From: Leisingera daeponensis
GTDB taxonomy: Bacteria; Pseudomonadota; Alphaproteobacteria; Rhodobacterales; Rhodobacteraceae
DNA: 64,000 nt
Direction of reading: 5' to 3'
Assembly: GCF_019801465.1 (NCBI RefSeq)
Contig: NZ_JAHVJA010000011.1
Span: forward strand, 62,001-126,000
How positions within the stretch are numbered: position 1 is the stretch's first letter; every line of letters begins with the position of its first letter. The position numbers and the translations under genes are program-made. Positions 34,260 to 43,838 of this stretch are shown one piece after another. A model generated the notes under the pieces. It was not told the origin of the DNA and searched no databases. It saw only the letters and a program-made list of their open reading frames with translations.

Positions 34260-36149
34260 ATGAGCGGCGCGGCAGAGACCTTCGAGGGCCTCTACGGCCT
34301 CGACGCCTGGGGCAGCGGCATGCTGGAGGTCACCCCGGACGGCGCCGTGGCGCTGCGGGTGCCGCAGGCGCCGGACGCCAAGCCGACCCCGCTGCCGGAG
34401 GTGATCGCGGCAATCGAGGCGCGCGGCATCTCGGCGCCGGTGGTGCTGCGGGTGCATCAGTTCCTGGAGCAGTCCCTGACCCAGCTGCACGAGGCCTTCA
34501 ACAGCGCCATCGAGAACGCGGGCTACAAGGGCCGCTACCGCGGCGTGTTCCCGATCAAGGTGAACCAGCAGGCCGAGGTGATCGGGCATCTGATGGCCGC
34601 AGGCCAGAAGTTCAGCTACGGGCTGGAGGCAGGCTCCAAGCCCGAGCTGATGATCGCCCTGTCGCAGCCGCTGCCCGAAGACGCGCTGCTGATCTGCAAC
34701 GGCTCCAAGGACGAAGCCTTCATCCGGCTGGCGATCCTGTCGCGCAAGCTCGGCCACAACACGGTGATCGTGATCGAAACGCTGGACGAGTTCGAGATCA
34801 TCCGCCGGGTGGCCGAGGATCTGGGCATCCGCCCGCTGCTCGGCGTGCGGGTCAAGCTGACTGAACGCGTCACCGGCAAATGGCAGGAAAGCTCCGGCGA
34901 CCGCTCCACCTTCGGCCTTGGCGCGCATGACCTGGTGACGCTGATGGGCCGCCTGCGCGACAGCGGCTTCCTCGACTGCCTGGTGCTGCAGCACAGCCAC
35001 CTGGGCAGCCAGGTGCCCAACATCTTCGACATCCGCCGCGCCGCGGACGAAGCCTGCCGCTTCTTTGTAGAACTGACCCGCATGGGCGCGCCGCTGACCC
35101 ATATGGACCTCGGCGGCGGCCTTGGCGTCGATTACACCGGCGAGCGCCGCCCGGACGAGAACTCGGTCAATTACACCGTCAACGAATATTGCACCAACAT
35201 CGTCGAAACCATCCGCTACGCGCTGGATGAGGCGGGCATCGCCCACCCCACCATCGTCACCGAAAGCGGCCGGTTCGTGGTGGCGCATTCCTCGATCTTC
35301 ATCTTCGAGGTTCTGGGCGCCACGCTTTATGACGCGCCGGAAAAGCCGGAGGTGCGGCCCGACGACCACCACCTGGTCTCGGACCTGATGGCGGTGGAGG
35401 CCTACATCGGCGGGCCGCGCTTTCAGGAGGCGCTGAACGACGCGATCTATTACCGGGACGAGCTGCGGGCGCTGTTCCGCCGCGGCCAGATCGGGCTGGA
35501 GCAGCTGTCGCGCGCCGAACAGGGGTTCCTGTATCTGGCGGGCCTGTTCAAGGCGGCGGCGCGCGGGGACGAGACCCTGTCCGAAGCCGCCAGCGCGCTC
35601 GGCGCCTTCACCGACCACTACCAGGGCAACTTCTCGCTGTTTCAGTCGCTGCCGGACGTCTGGGCCATCGACCAGCTGCACCCGATGATGCCGATTCAGC
35701 GCCTGAACGAGCTGCCGTCGCGCAACGCGATGATCACCGACATCACCTGCGACAGCGACGGCAAGCTGGATCACTTCATCCTCGCCGACGGCACCGCCAA
35801 CGCGCTGCCGGTGCACGACCTGCGCGAGGGTGAGCACTATCTGATCGGCGTGTTCTTTGTCGGCGCCTACCAGGAGACGCTCGGCGACTTGCACAACCTC
35901 TTTGGCGATGCCAACGTGGTCACCATCTCGCTGGACGGCCAGGGCGGCTTTGATATCGAGCACGAAACCGAGGCCGACACCATTGCCGAGGTGCTGTCCT
36001 ATGTCGAATACGACCCGCGGCTCTGCCTGGAAACCTTCCGCAAACGGGTGGAACGGGCCGTGAAGTCCGGCAAGGTCAACGCCGCAGAGCGCCGGCAAAT
36101 GATTGCCGCCTACAAGGACAGCCTGGCCGGCAGCACATATTTCGACTGA
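34260..36149 (+). CDS. speA: Biosynthetic arginine decarboxylase
   Basis: A 629-residue fold-type III PLP decarboxylase. It decarboxylates arginine to agmatine in the cytoplasm. The N-terminal LYGLDAWGSG segment, the PLP lysine in PIKVNQQAEV (residue about 99), HSHLGSQVPNIFDIRRA, and DLGGGLGVDYTG are SpeA marks. Length matches bacterial SpeA (about 630-660). I start at 34260 (MSGAAETFEG); the upstream extension has only a TTG. It begins a plus-strand operon with carboxyspermidine dehydrogenase, carboxyspermidine decarboxylase and agmatinase, which together make spermidine. The siderophore genes follow. Confidence 0.93.
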   Translation: MSGAAETFEGLYGLDAWGSGMLEVTPDGAVALRVPQAPDAKPTPLPEVIAAIEARGISAPVVLRVHQFLEQSLTQLHEAFNSAIENAGYKGRYRGVFPIKVNQQAEVIGHLMAAGQKFSYGLEAGSKPELMIALSQPLPEDALLICNGSKDEAFIRLAILSRKLGHNTVIVIETLDEFEIIRRVAEDLGIRPLLGVRVKLTERVTGKWQESSGDRSTFGLGAHDLVTLMGRLRDSGFLDCLVLQHSHLGSQVPNIFDIRRAADEACRFFVELTRMGAPLTHMDLGGGLGVDYTGERRPDENSVNYTVNEYCTNIVETIRYALDEAGIAHPTIVTESGRFVVAHSSIFIFEVLGATLYDAPEKPEVRPDDHHLVSDLMAVEAYIGGPRFQEALNDAIYYRDELRALFRRGQIGLEQLSRAEQGFLYLAGLFKAAARGDETLSEAASALGAFTDHYQGNFSLFQSLPDVWAIDQLHPMMPIQRLNELPSRNAMITDITCDSDGKLDHFILADGTANALPVHDLREGEHYLIGVFFVGAYQETLGDLHNLFGDANVVTISLDGQGGFDIEHETEADTIAEVLSYVEYDPRLCLETFRKRVERAVKSGKVNAAERRQMIAAYKDSLAGSTYFD

Positions 36150-36225
36150 AGCCGCCCCCCGGAAGACGACCCAGGGGCACATCGGAACACCGGGGCCTCG
36201 GCCCCTTCTGCAAAGGAACAAACAC

Positions 36226-37437
<1,212 letters not shown>

Positions 37438-37546
37438 GCACTCCAAGACACCGGCTGCGGGCATCCACTGCCCGCGGCCAGACATTTCGGGCTGGTTTCT
37501 TCAGAAGCCGGCCCTTTCCGTTCCCGCCGCAACGAAAGACCCCGCC

Positions 37547-38719
37547 ATGGACATCAAAGCGCTCTCCACCGAAAGCTTTGCCCGTTTCGACCTGCACCGT
37601 GTGCCCTCGCCCTGTTTCGTGGTGGATGAGGCCGCGGTCGAGCGTAACCTGACGATCCTGAAACAGGTGGCGGATGCCTCCGGCGCCAATGTCCTCCTTG
37701 CGCTCAAGGCGTTCTCGATGTTTGCTGTCGCCCCCTTGGTCCGGCGCTACCTGTCCGGCACCTGCGCCTCCGGCCTTTACGAGGCGCGGCTGGCGCGCGA
37801 GGAATTCGGCGGCGAGGTCACCACCTATTCCGCGGGCTTCAAGGCCGCCGACCTGCCGGAAATCATCCGCCTGTCGGATCACCTGATCTTCAACTCCCCG
37901 GCCCAGCACCGCCGCTTCGCACCGCTGATCGCCGAGGCCCGCGCAGGCGGCGAGAGCATCTCCATCGGCCTGCGCGTGAACCCGGAGCATTCCGAGGGCT
38001 GGAACGAGAAATACGACCCTACCGCCCCCTGCTCACGCCTCGGCACGCCGGTATCCCAGTTGACAGAACAGGACTGGGAGGGCGTCGAGGGCCTGCACAT
38101 GCACACGCTCTGCGAACAGCTGTTCGAGCCGCTGCAGCGCACCTTCGCCGCGCTGGAAGAGAAGATGGGCGCCCGCCTCAAGCAGCTGAAATGGATCAAC
38201 CTCGGCGGCGGCCACCACATCACCATGCCGGATTACAACCGCGACGGGCTGATCGCCCTGATCCGCCATATCCGCGAAACCTACGATGTCGAGGTCTTCA
38301 TCGAACCGGGTGAGGCGGTGGCGCTGCATTCCGGCATCCTGGTGGGGGAGATCCTGGATGTGGCGGAAAACGCCATGCCGCTGGCGATCACCGATATCTC
38401 CGCCACCTGCCACATGCCCGACGTGATCGAGGCCCCTTACCGCCCCGACCTCCTGGGCGAAGTGTCGGACGTGCCGCCGCACCGGCTCGGCGGGCCGTCC
38501 TGCCTGGCCGGCGACGTGATCGGCGACTACGGCTTTGCCGCGCCGCCCCAGCCCGGCGACCGCATCGCCTTCCTCGACCAGTCGCATTACTCGATGGTCA
38601 AGACCAACACTTTCAACGGCGTTCCCCTGCCCGCGATTGCGCTGTGGAACTCCGATACCGACGCGCTGAAACTCCTGCGCACCCCCTCCTATGACGATTT
38701 CAAGGACCGCCTGTCATGA
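37547..38719 (+). CDS. nspC: Carboxynorspermidine/carboxyspermidine decarboxylase
   Basis: A 390-residue fold-type III PLP decarboxylase. The PLP lysine is Lys54 in LALKAFSMF. Other family landmarks are GLHMHTLCEQ, INLGGGHHITMPDY, EPGEAVALHSG, and CLAGDVIGDYGF, whose Cys is expected at the dimer active site. It removes the carboxyl group from carboxyspermidine (or carboxynorspermidine). The gap upstream (109 bases) has a 7-bp hairpin (GCGGGCA / TGCCCGC, 37457-37475). Its stop overlaps the agmatinase start (ATGA). Confidence 0.92.
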   Translation: MDIKALSTESFARFDLHRVPSPCFVVDEAAVERNLTILKQVADASGANVLLALKAFSMFAVAPLVRRYLSGTCASGLYEARLAREEFGGEVTTYSAGFKAADLPEIIRLSDHLIFNSPAQHRRFAPLIAEARAGGESISIGLRVNPEHSEGWNEKYDPTAPCSRLGTPVSQLTEQDWEGVEGLHMHTLCEQLFEPLQRTFAALEEKMGARLKQLKWINLGGGHHITMPDYNRDGLIALIRHIRETYDVEVFIEPGEAVALHSGILVGEILDVAENAMPLAITDISATCHMPDVIEAPYRPDLLGEVSDVPPHRLGGPSCLAGDVIGDYGFAAPPQPGDRIAFLDQSHYSMVKTNTFNGVPLPAIALWNSDTDALKLLRTPSYDDFKDRLS

Positions 38720-39576
38720 CCTATTTCCTCGAAGGCGAACTGAGCGACGCCGAACGCGATCCCGCCACTGCCCGCTTCCGGGTGATCCCGGTGCCGCTGG
38801 AGCGCACCGTCTCCTACGGCGGCGGCACCGAGGGCGGCCCGGAGGCCATCCTTGAAGCCAGCGTCGAGCTGGAACGCCTCTACCGCGACAGCGAACCCTG
38901 CGCCGCCGGCATCGTGACCGAGGACGCCGTTGACTGTACCGGCCCGCTGCCCCAGGTGATGGAGCGCATCGCCGCCCGCACCGAGGCCGCGGTGGCCGCG
39001 GGCGCGGTGCCGGTGACACTGGGCGGCGAGCACGCCCTCAGCTACGGCGCGGTGCGCGGTGTTGCCCGCGCGCTGGGGCGCCCCGTCGGCATCGTCCAGA
39101 TCGACGCCCACGCCGACCTGCGCAAGGCCTATCAGGACGAACGCCACTCCCACGCCTCGGTGATGCAACTCTTGGCAGAGGAAGACGGTGTCCGCATCGC
39201 CCAGTACGGCGTCCGCGCCATGAGCCAGGAGGAGGTCGACCGCCGCGCCGCCTGCAACGTGGTCTCCATCGACGCCGAGGAGCTTGTCACCGGCAATATC
39301 CAGTCCGTGACCCTGCCCAAGGATTTCCCGCAGGACGTCTACGTCAGCTTTGACGTCGACGGGCTGGACCCGGCCATCCTGCCCGCCACCGGCACGCCCG
39401 TCCCCGGCGGCCTCGGCTACTACCAGGCACTCAACATCGTGCGCTCTGCGCTGGCGGGCCGCAATCTGGCAGGCTGCGACGTGGTGGAGCTGGCCCCGAC
39501 GGCGGACAGCCGGGTGTCGGAGTTCACCACCGCCCAGATCACCTATGCGCTGATGTCCTTCGCGTCCGCCAAGTGA
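38716..39576 (+). CDS. speB: Agmatinase
   Basis: A 286-residue member of the arginase/agmatinase ureohydrolases. The dimanganese ligands are visible in GGEHAL (about 103-108), DAHADL (about 129-134) and SFDVDGLDP (about 211-219). It hydrolyses agmatine to putrescine and urea, which links SpeA to the carboxyspermidine steps. The gene overlaps nspC by four bases. With the three preceding genes, it forms a complete arginine-to-spermidine route that needs no decarboxylated S-adenosylmethionine. Confidence 0.92.
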   Translation: MTYFLEGELSDAERDPATARFRVIPVPLERTVSYGGGTEGGPEAILEASVELERLYRDSEPCAAGIVTEDAVDCTGPLPQVMERIAARTEAAVAAGAVPVTLGGEHALSYGAVRGVARALGRPVGIVQIDAHADLRKAYQDERHSHASVMQLLAEEDGVRIAQYGVRAMSQEEVDRRAACNVVSIDAEELVTGNIQSVTLPKDFPQDVYVSFDVDGLDPAILPATGTPVPGGLGYYQALNIVRSALAGRNLAGCDVVELAPTADSRVSEFTTAQITYALMSFASAK

Positions 39577-39726
39577 CGCCCGCGCGCAGCGGCCCCGCAG
39601 CCGCTGCGCGCCCGTCGGGGCAAAGCTGCAACAGCGCATGGCAAAGTAATTCAGTCAACAATACCCCCTTGCACCCCGGCGATTTCCTGCCTATGAGGCG
39701 CAGGCCTTTGACAAGGCGAGCCAGGA

Positions 39727-39764
39727 ATTAACCCAAGCTAACAGCTCCAAGAACACGGGTTAAT
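39727..39764 (+). promoter_or_regulatory. Start-proximal hairpin before TonB-dependent receptor gene
   Basis: A perfect 8-bp inverted repeat ATTAACCC / GGGTTAAT (39727-39734 and 39757-39764) with a 22-base loop ends one base before the receptor ATG (39766). There is no strong Shine-Dalgarno sequence close to the start. The right arm would hide the start region when folded, so it may control translation. A DNA-binding site is the alternative reading. Confidence 0.5.
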
Positions 39765-39765
39765 C

Positions 39766-41748
39766 ATGGCACGAACTTCCAGCATCCGCCTGTCCGGGCT
39801 GCTCTGCAGCACCGCGCTCACACTCATCACCGCCTCCGCCGCGCTGGCAGAAGACGACGAGATCCTGTCGCTCGACCCGATCGTGGTCAAGCAGCGCGAT
39901 CCGATCGGCAACGCCGCCGACCGCGCCACCTCGATCTATGTCGCCGACGCCGAAATCGAACGCGCCGCAATGGGCGATCTCAAGGACCTTTTTGCAGGCA
40001 TCGCCTCGGTCTCCGTCGGCGGCGGCATCCCGATTGCGCAGAAGATCTTCGTCAACGGCGTCGACATGCTGAACCTGGCGGTGCAGGTCGACGGCGTCAG
40101 CCAGAACAACCGCACCTTCCACCACGTCAGCGCCAACGCCTTCGACCCCGGCCTGATGAAATCGGTGCGCGTCGACCCCGGCGTCGCCCCCGCCGATGCC
40201 GGACCCCGTGCGCTGGCCGGCCGGGTGGTGATGGAAACCATCGACGCCGAGGACATCCTGGAGGACGGCGAAACCTTCGGCGGCCAGTCCCGCCTGTCCT
40301 ATTCCAGCAACGGCAACACCGCCCAGGGCTCGCTGACCCTGGCAGGCCGCAGCGGCGGCTTTGAAATCCTCGGCTACGCCAAGCGCGCCACCGGCGGCAA
40401 TTACGAGGACGGCGACGGCAACGAAATGTCCGGCTCCGCCGCGAACCTGTCCGCGGGCCTGCTGAAATTCGCCTATGAGGGCGATCAGGGCGACCGCATC
40501 GAACTGTCGCTGCAAGAGGTGCAGGACAACGAAATCCGCAACTTCCAGCCCAACTTCGGCGCCAGCAGCCGCGGCTTCGCGCCCTACAACACCAGACGCC
40601 GCATCGCCTCGCTGCGCTACGAAAGCGGCAATGAAACCGGCCTCTGGGACCCGTCGGCGACCCTCGGCTTTTCCGAAATCAACGTCGACCGCCCCAGCGA
40701 CCCGTTCGGGGATTCCACCGCGACCAGCTCCAACACCTACGCGCTGACGCTGCAGAACGACTTCCACCTGTCGGACAGCAACACCATCACGGCAGGTGTC
40801 GACTACCAGGTCCGCGAAAGCTCGGTGAACGCCACCTGGACCAACGGCAAGACCGGCGAGGAAAGCAAGAACCTCGGCATCTTCGCCCAGGCCCGGCTTG
40901 AGCCCACCGACCGCCTCAGCGTCTCGGCGGGTCTGCGCTATGACTGGCAGGACTTCACCGGCCAGGACTTCGCGCAGTCCGGCACCGCCTTCACCGGCTC
41001 CACCTCGGGCGCAAGCGGCAACCTGTCGCTGGTCTATGACCTGACCGACTCGCTGTCGCTGCGGGCCGGCTACTCCAATGTCTTCGGCGGCTACGATCTG
41101 GAAGACAACTTCCTGTTCTATCAGGCCTGGGACTACTCCGACCTGCAATCCTCGCGCGCCAAAAACATCGTCGTCGGCGCCGACTGGCAGCGCGGCAGCT
41201 GGACCCTGGGCGGCGAGCTGTTCAAGACCAATATCGACAACGTGCGCGGCGTCTCCGGCAATGCCGTTGTCACCAACGACTTCGAAAGCAAGGGCTTCAA
41301 CATCGCCGCCACTTACGGCTGGGACAGCGGCTTCGCCCGCTTCACCATGAACAACAGCGATGTCGAATTCAACGGCGGCCCGGCGGAAAGCTTCTTCCTG
41401 GTCGACTCCGGCACCCCGATCGGAAAAGTGCTGGCCTTCGAACTGCAGCAGGAAATCGCCGCGATGAACCTGCTGGTCGGCGGCAGCGTCGAGGCGGCGC
41501 TGTCCAACGACAACGGCGTCTACGAGAGCTACACCCAGAAGCAGCCGGGCTACGGGGTGCTGAACCTCTTTGCCGAATACAGCCCGCCGTCGCTGGACAA
41601 CCTGACCATCCGCGCCGCCGTCGACAACGTGTTCGACAAGCGCTACGCCGACCGCTCGACCTACGGCACTGAATACACGTCCTCGACCATCACCGCCTTC
41701 AACGAACCGGGCCGCAACATCTCGGTTGTTGCCACGCTCAAGTTCTAA
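39766..41748 (+). CDS. TonB-dependent siderophore receptor
   Basis: A 660-residue outer-membrane receptor. The signal peptide is about residues 1-28 (cleavage after ASAALA). Next a TonB-box-like DPIVV lies near residues 36-40, then a plug domain (to about 165) and a beta-barrel with alternating aromatic and glycine strands ending in NISVVATLKF with a terminal Phe. It should take up the ferric siderophore made by the adjacent asb operon. TonB, ExbB and ExbD encoded at 51567-54081 can energise it. It lies between the polyamine and asb operons with its own upstream gap of 189 bases. Confidence 0.92.
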   Translation: MARTSSIRLSGLLCSTALTLITASAALAEDDEILSLDPIVVKQRDPIGNAADRATSIYVADAEIERAAMGDLKDLFAGIASVSVGGGIPIAQKIFVNGVDMLNLAVQVDGVSQNNRTFHHVSANAFDPGLMKSVRVDPGVAPADAGPRALAGRVVMETIDAEDILEDGETFGGQSRLSYSSNGNTAQGSLTLAGRSGGFEILGYAKRATGGNYEDGDGNEMSGSAANLSAGLLKFAYEGDQGDRIELSLQEVQDNEIRNFQPNFGASSRGFAPYNTRRRIASLRYESGNETGLWDPSATLGFSEINVDRPSDPFGDSTATSSNTYALTLQNDFHLSDSNTITAGVDYQVRESSVNATWTNGKTGEESKNLGIFAQARLEPTDRLSVSAGLRYDWQDFTGQDFAQSGTAFTGSTSGASGNLSLVYDLTDSLSLRAGYSNVFGGYDLEDNFLFYQAWDYSDLQSSRAKNIVVGADWQRGSWTLGGELFKTNIDNVRGVSGNAVVTNDFESKGFNIAATYGWDSGFARFTMNNSDVEFNGGPAESFFLVDSGTPIGKVLAFELQQEIAAMNLLVGGSVEAALSNDNGVYESYTQKQPGYGVLNLFAEYSPPSLDNLTIRAAVDNVFDKRYADRSTYGTEYTSSTITAFNEPGRNISVVATLKF

Positions 41749-42062
41749 GGCCCATCCGGCCCTGCGGTTTCCGGCGGTTGCCCGCCGGAAACCGCAAATC
41801 CCACTAAAATACTAAGAATTCCCTTTTCCCGCCCCGCGGCACAGTCTAGACACGGGGCGTGAAGGCACCTTCACATCCGGCGCCCAGCCCTCTGCCCCGC
41901 GCCGCTCCGCAGCCAGCCATCCCGCTAGTTCTTGTCAAAAACTGACCGCCCGCCTGACGGCCCGGCCTCCGTGCCGGGGTGTTTCGCGCGCCGCGGCACG
42001 GCCACGGGACCACTCAGCACCATGCACCCCGCCCCTTCCCCCTCCCTGCCGGGAGGCCCGAG
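41749..42062. promoter_or_regulatory. asb operon upstream region
   Basis: A 314-base gap between the receptor and asbA. It holds a perfect 14-bp hairpin (41764-41795), a GTGAAGG-CA-CCTTCAC palindrome (41859-41874) and a TTGTCA hexamer inside TTCTTGTCAAAA near 41934-41945, which partly matches the exbB promoter (TTCTTGACAAAA). The asb promoter and an iron-responsive operator are expected here, but no classical Fur box is seen. Confidence 0.45.
41764..41795 (+). terminator. Perfect 14-bp hairpin after receptor gene
   Basis: The sequence GCGGTTTCCGGCGG is followed by a TTGC loop and its exact complement, 15 bases after the receptor stop. The stem is very stable, but only AAATCCC follows, so it lacks a T-tract. 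It may terminate with help from other factors, or protect the receptor mRNA. Confidence 0.6.
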
Positions 42063-43838
42063 ATGAGCCTCCAGCAAGCCATTCACCCCGGCCCCTGCGC
42101 CGCGGCTGCCGCGCAAGCCGCCTCGCTGCAGGCCCTGCTGAACACCTATCTGCGCGAAATCGCGGCCGGCAGCGCCACGCTGGCCGGCAGCCGCGATTCC
42201 GTCGAAATCCCGCTCAGCCATATCCCCGCCCGCCTGCGCGTGCAGATCGAGTATTTTTCCCAGTCCGGCCCGCACTGCTTCGGCCCGGCGCAGATCCGCT
42301 TTTCGGGCTCCAGTGCCTGGCAGGCCGCGGCACCGGTGCAGGTGCTCACCCTGGTCGCGCAGGAATGCTTTGCCCGGCTGAATGCCGGCGGCGCAGGCAA
42401 GCTGCCGGACTTCCTGCGCGGCATCTTTAACAGCAATGCCGAAATCGAAGCGATCCTGTGCCGCCATGCCGACGCGCCGGAGCCGGACGGCTTCCTGGCC
42501 GCAGAGCAGGCGCTCAGCTACGGCCACTGGCTGCACCCCACCCCCAAAAGCCGGGACGGGCTGACCGGCTGGCAGCAGGCGGTCTACGCGCCTGAATACG
42601 CGGGCCGGTTCCGCCTCGCCTTCTTTGCCGCCGACAGCGCCCTTGTGGCGCAAGGCGCAGCACAGGGCACCGCCGCCGGTCTGGTCCGCCAGATCCCCGG
42701 CGCCGGCAGCGCCTTCCGGCTGCAGCCGCATGAGACCCTGATCCCGGCGCATCCGCTGCAGGCGCAGATGCTGCGGCTGGACCCGGCGGTGCAGGCGCTG
42801 ATGGCCTCGGGGCGGCTGCGCGACCTGGGCGAGGGCGGCTGCGCCTTTGCCGCCACCTCCTCCATGCGCACGCTATTTGCCCCCGAATGCCCCTGGATGC
42901 TGAAATTCTCGATCCCGGTGCGGCTGACCAACTCCCTGCGGGTGACCAAGCGCAACGAGCTCGAAACCGGTGTCTCCATGGCCCGGCTGCTGCGCGGTCT
43001 CGGCGCCGCCAGGCTCAGCCCCAGGTTCCGGATCATCAACGACCCGGCCTATCTGACCCTGAACCTGCCGGGCCGCAGCGAAAGCGGATTCGAGGTGATC
43101 TTCCGCGAGAACCCGTTTACCGGCCGCGCAGGCCAGGGGGTCTACAACCTCGCCGCCCTCACCGCCGACCCGCTGCCCGGCCGCAGCGCGCTGCTCACCG
43201 GCATCATCCAACGGCTGGCATCGGATCGCGGCCAGCCCGCGGGGGACACCGCCTGCCGCTGGTTCGACGCCTACCTCGACTGCATGCTGGACCCGGTGCT
43301 GGAGCTGTACGACCGGCACGGCATCGCGCTGGAGGCGCACCAGCAGAACAGCCTGCTGGACCTCGGCAGCGGCCTGCCGTCCTGCGGCTACTACCGCGAC
43401 AACCAGGGCTATTTCATCGCGCAGGACGCCTTCCCCCGCCTTTGCGCGCTGGAACCCTCGCTGGCCGGCCAGCCGGCGCTGGTCTACCCCCGCGCGCACA
43501 TCAACGAGCGGCTGGCGTACTACCATGTGGTCAACCAGATCTTCGCCGTGATCCGCCGCCTCGGCCGCGACGGCCTGGCCAGCGAACCCGCGCTGCTGCT
43601 GCTGCTGCGCCGCCGCCTGTCCGCCGCCGCCGACCGCCTCACCGGCGCCGGGGCGGAATTCGCCCGCTACCTGCTGACCGCCCCGTCCCTCACCGCCAAG
43701 GCCAACCTGCTGACCCGCGCCCACAACGTGGACGAGCTGCAGACCGAAACACAGGAAGGACTGTTCCTGCAGATGCCGAACCCCATCGCCGCGGCCCGGC
43801 CGAAGCTGGTGCAGGAGCTTGCCGATGTCCCTGCATGA
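42063..43838 (+). CDS. asbA: NIS siderophore synthetase AsbA (IucA/IucC family)
   Basis: A 591-residue NRPS-independent siderophore synthetase. Motifs are AHPLQAQM, SSMRTLF (residue about 266) followed by KFSIPVRLTNSLRVTKRNELE, and EAHQQNSLLDL near 423, all in ATP and citrate binding regions of the IucA/IucC fold. In petrobactin synthesis, AsbA adenylates citrate and joins it to spermidine. The ATG at 42063 has GGGAGG upstream. It is the first gene of the operon asbA-asbB-asbC-asbDE-asbF and overlaps asbB by 14 bases. AsbA versus AsbB assignment rests on order. Confidence 0.9.
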   Translation: MSLQQAIHPGPCAAAAAQAASLQALLNTYLREIAAGSATLAGSRDSVEIPLSHIPARLRVQIEYFSQSGPHCFGPAQIRFSGSSAWQAAAPVQVLTLVAQECFARLNAGGAGKLPDFLRGIFNSNAEIEAILCRHADAPEPDGFLAAEQALSYGHWLHPTPKSRDGLTGWQQAVYAPEYAGRFRLAFFAADSALVAQGAAQGTAAGLVRQIPGAGSAFRLQPHETLIPAHPLQAQMLRLDPAVQALMASGRLRDLGEGGCAFAATSSMRTLFAPECPWMLKFSIPVRLTNSLRVTKRNELETGVSMARLLRGLGAARLSPRFRIINDPAYLTLNLPGRSESGFEVIFRENPFTGRAGQGVYNLAALTADPLPGRSALLTGIIQRLASDRGQPAGDTACRWFDAYLDCMLDPVLELYDRHGIALEAHQQNSLLDLGSGLPSCGYYRDNQGYFIAQDAFPRLCALEPSLAGQPALVYPRAHINERLAYYHVVNQIFAVIRRLGRDGLASEPALLLLLRRRLSAAADRLTGAGAEFARYLLTAPSLTAKANLLTRAHNVDELQTETQEGLFLQMPNPIAAARPKLVQELADVPA

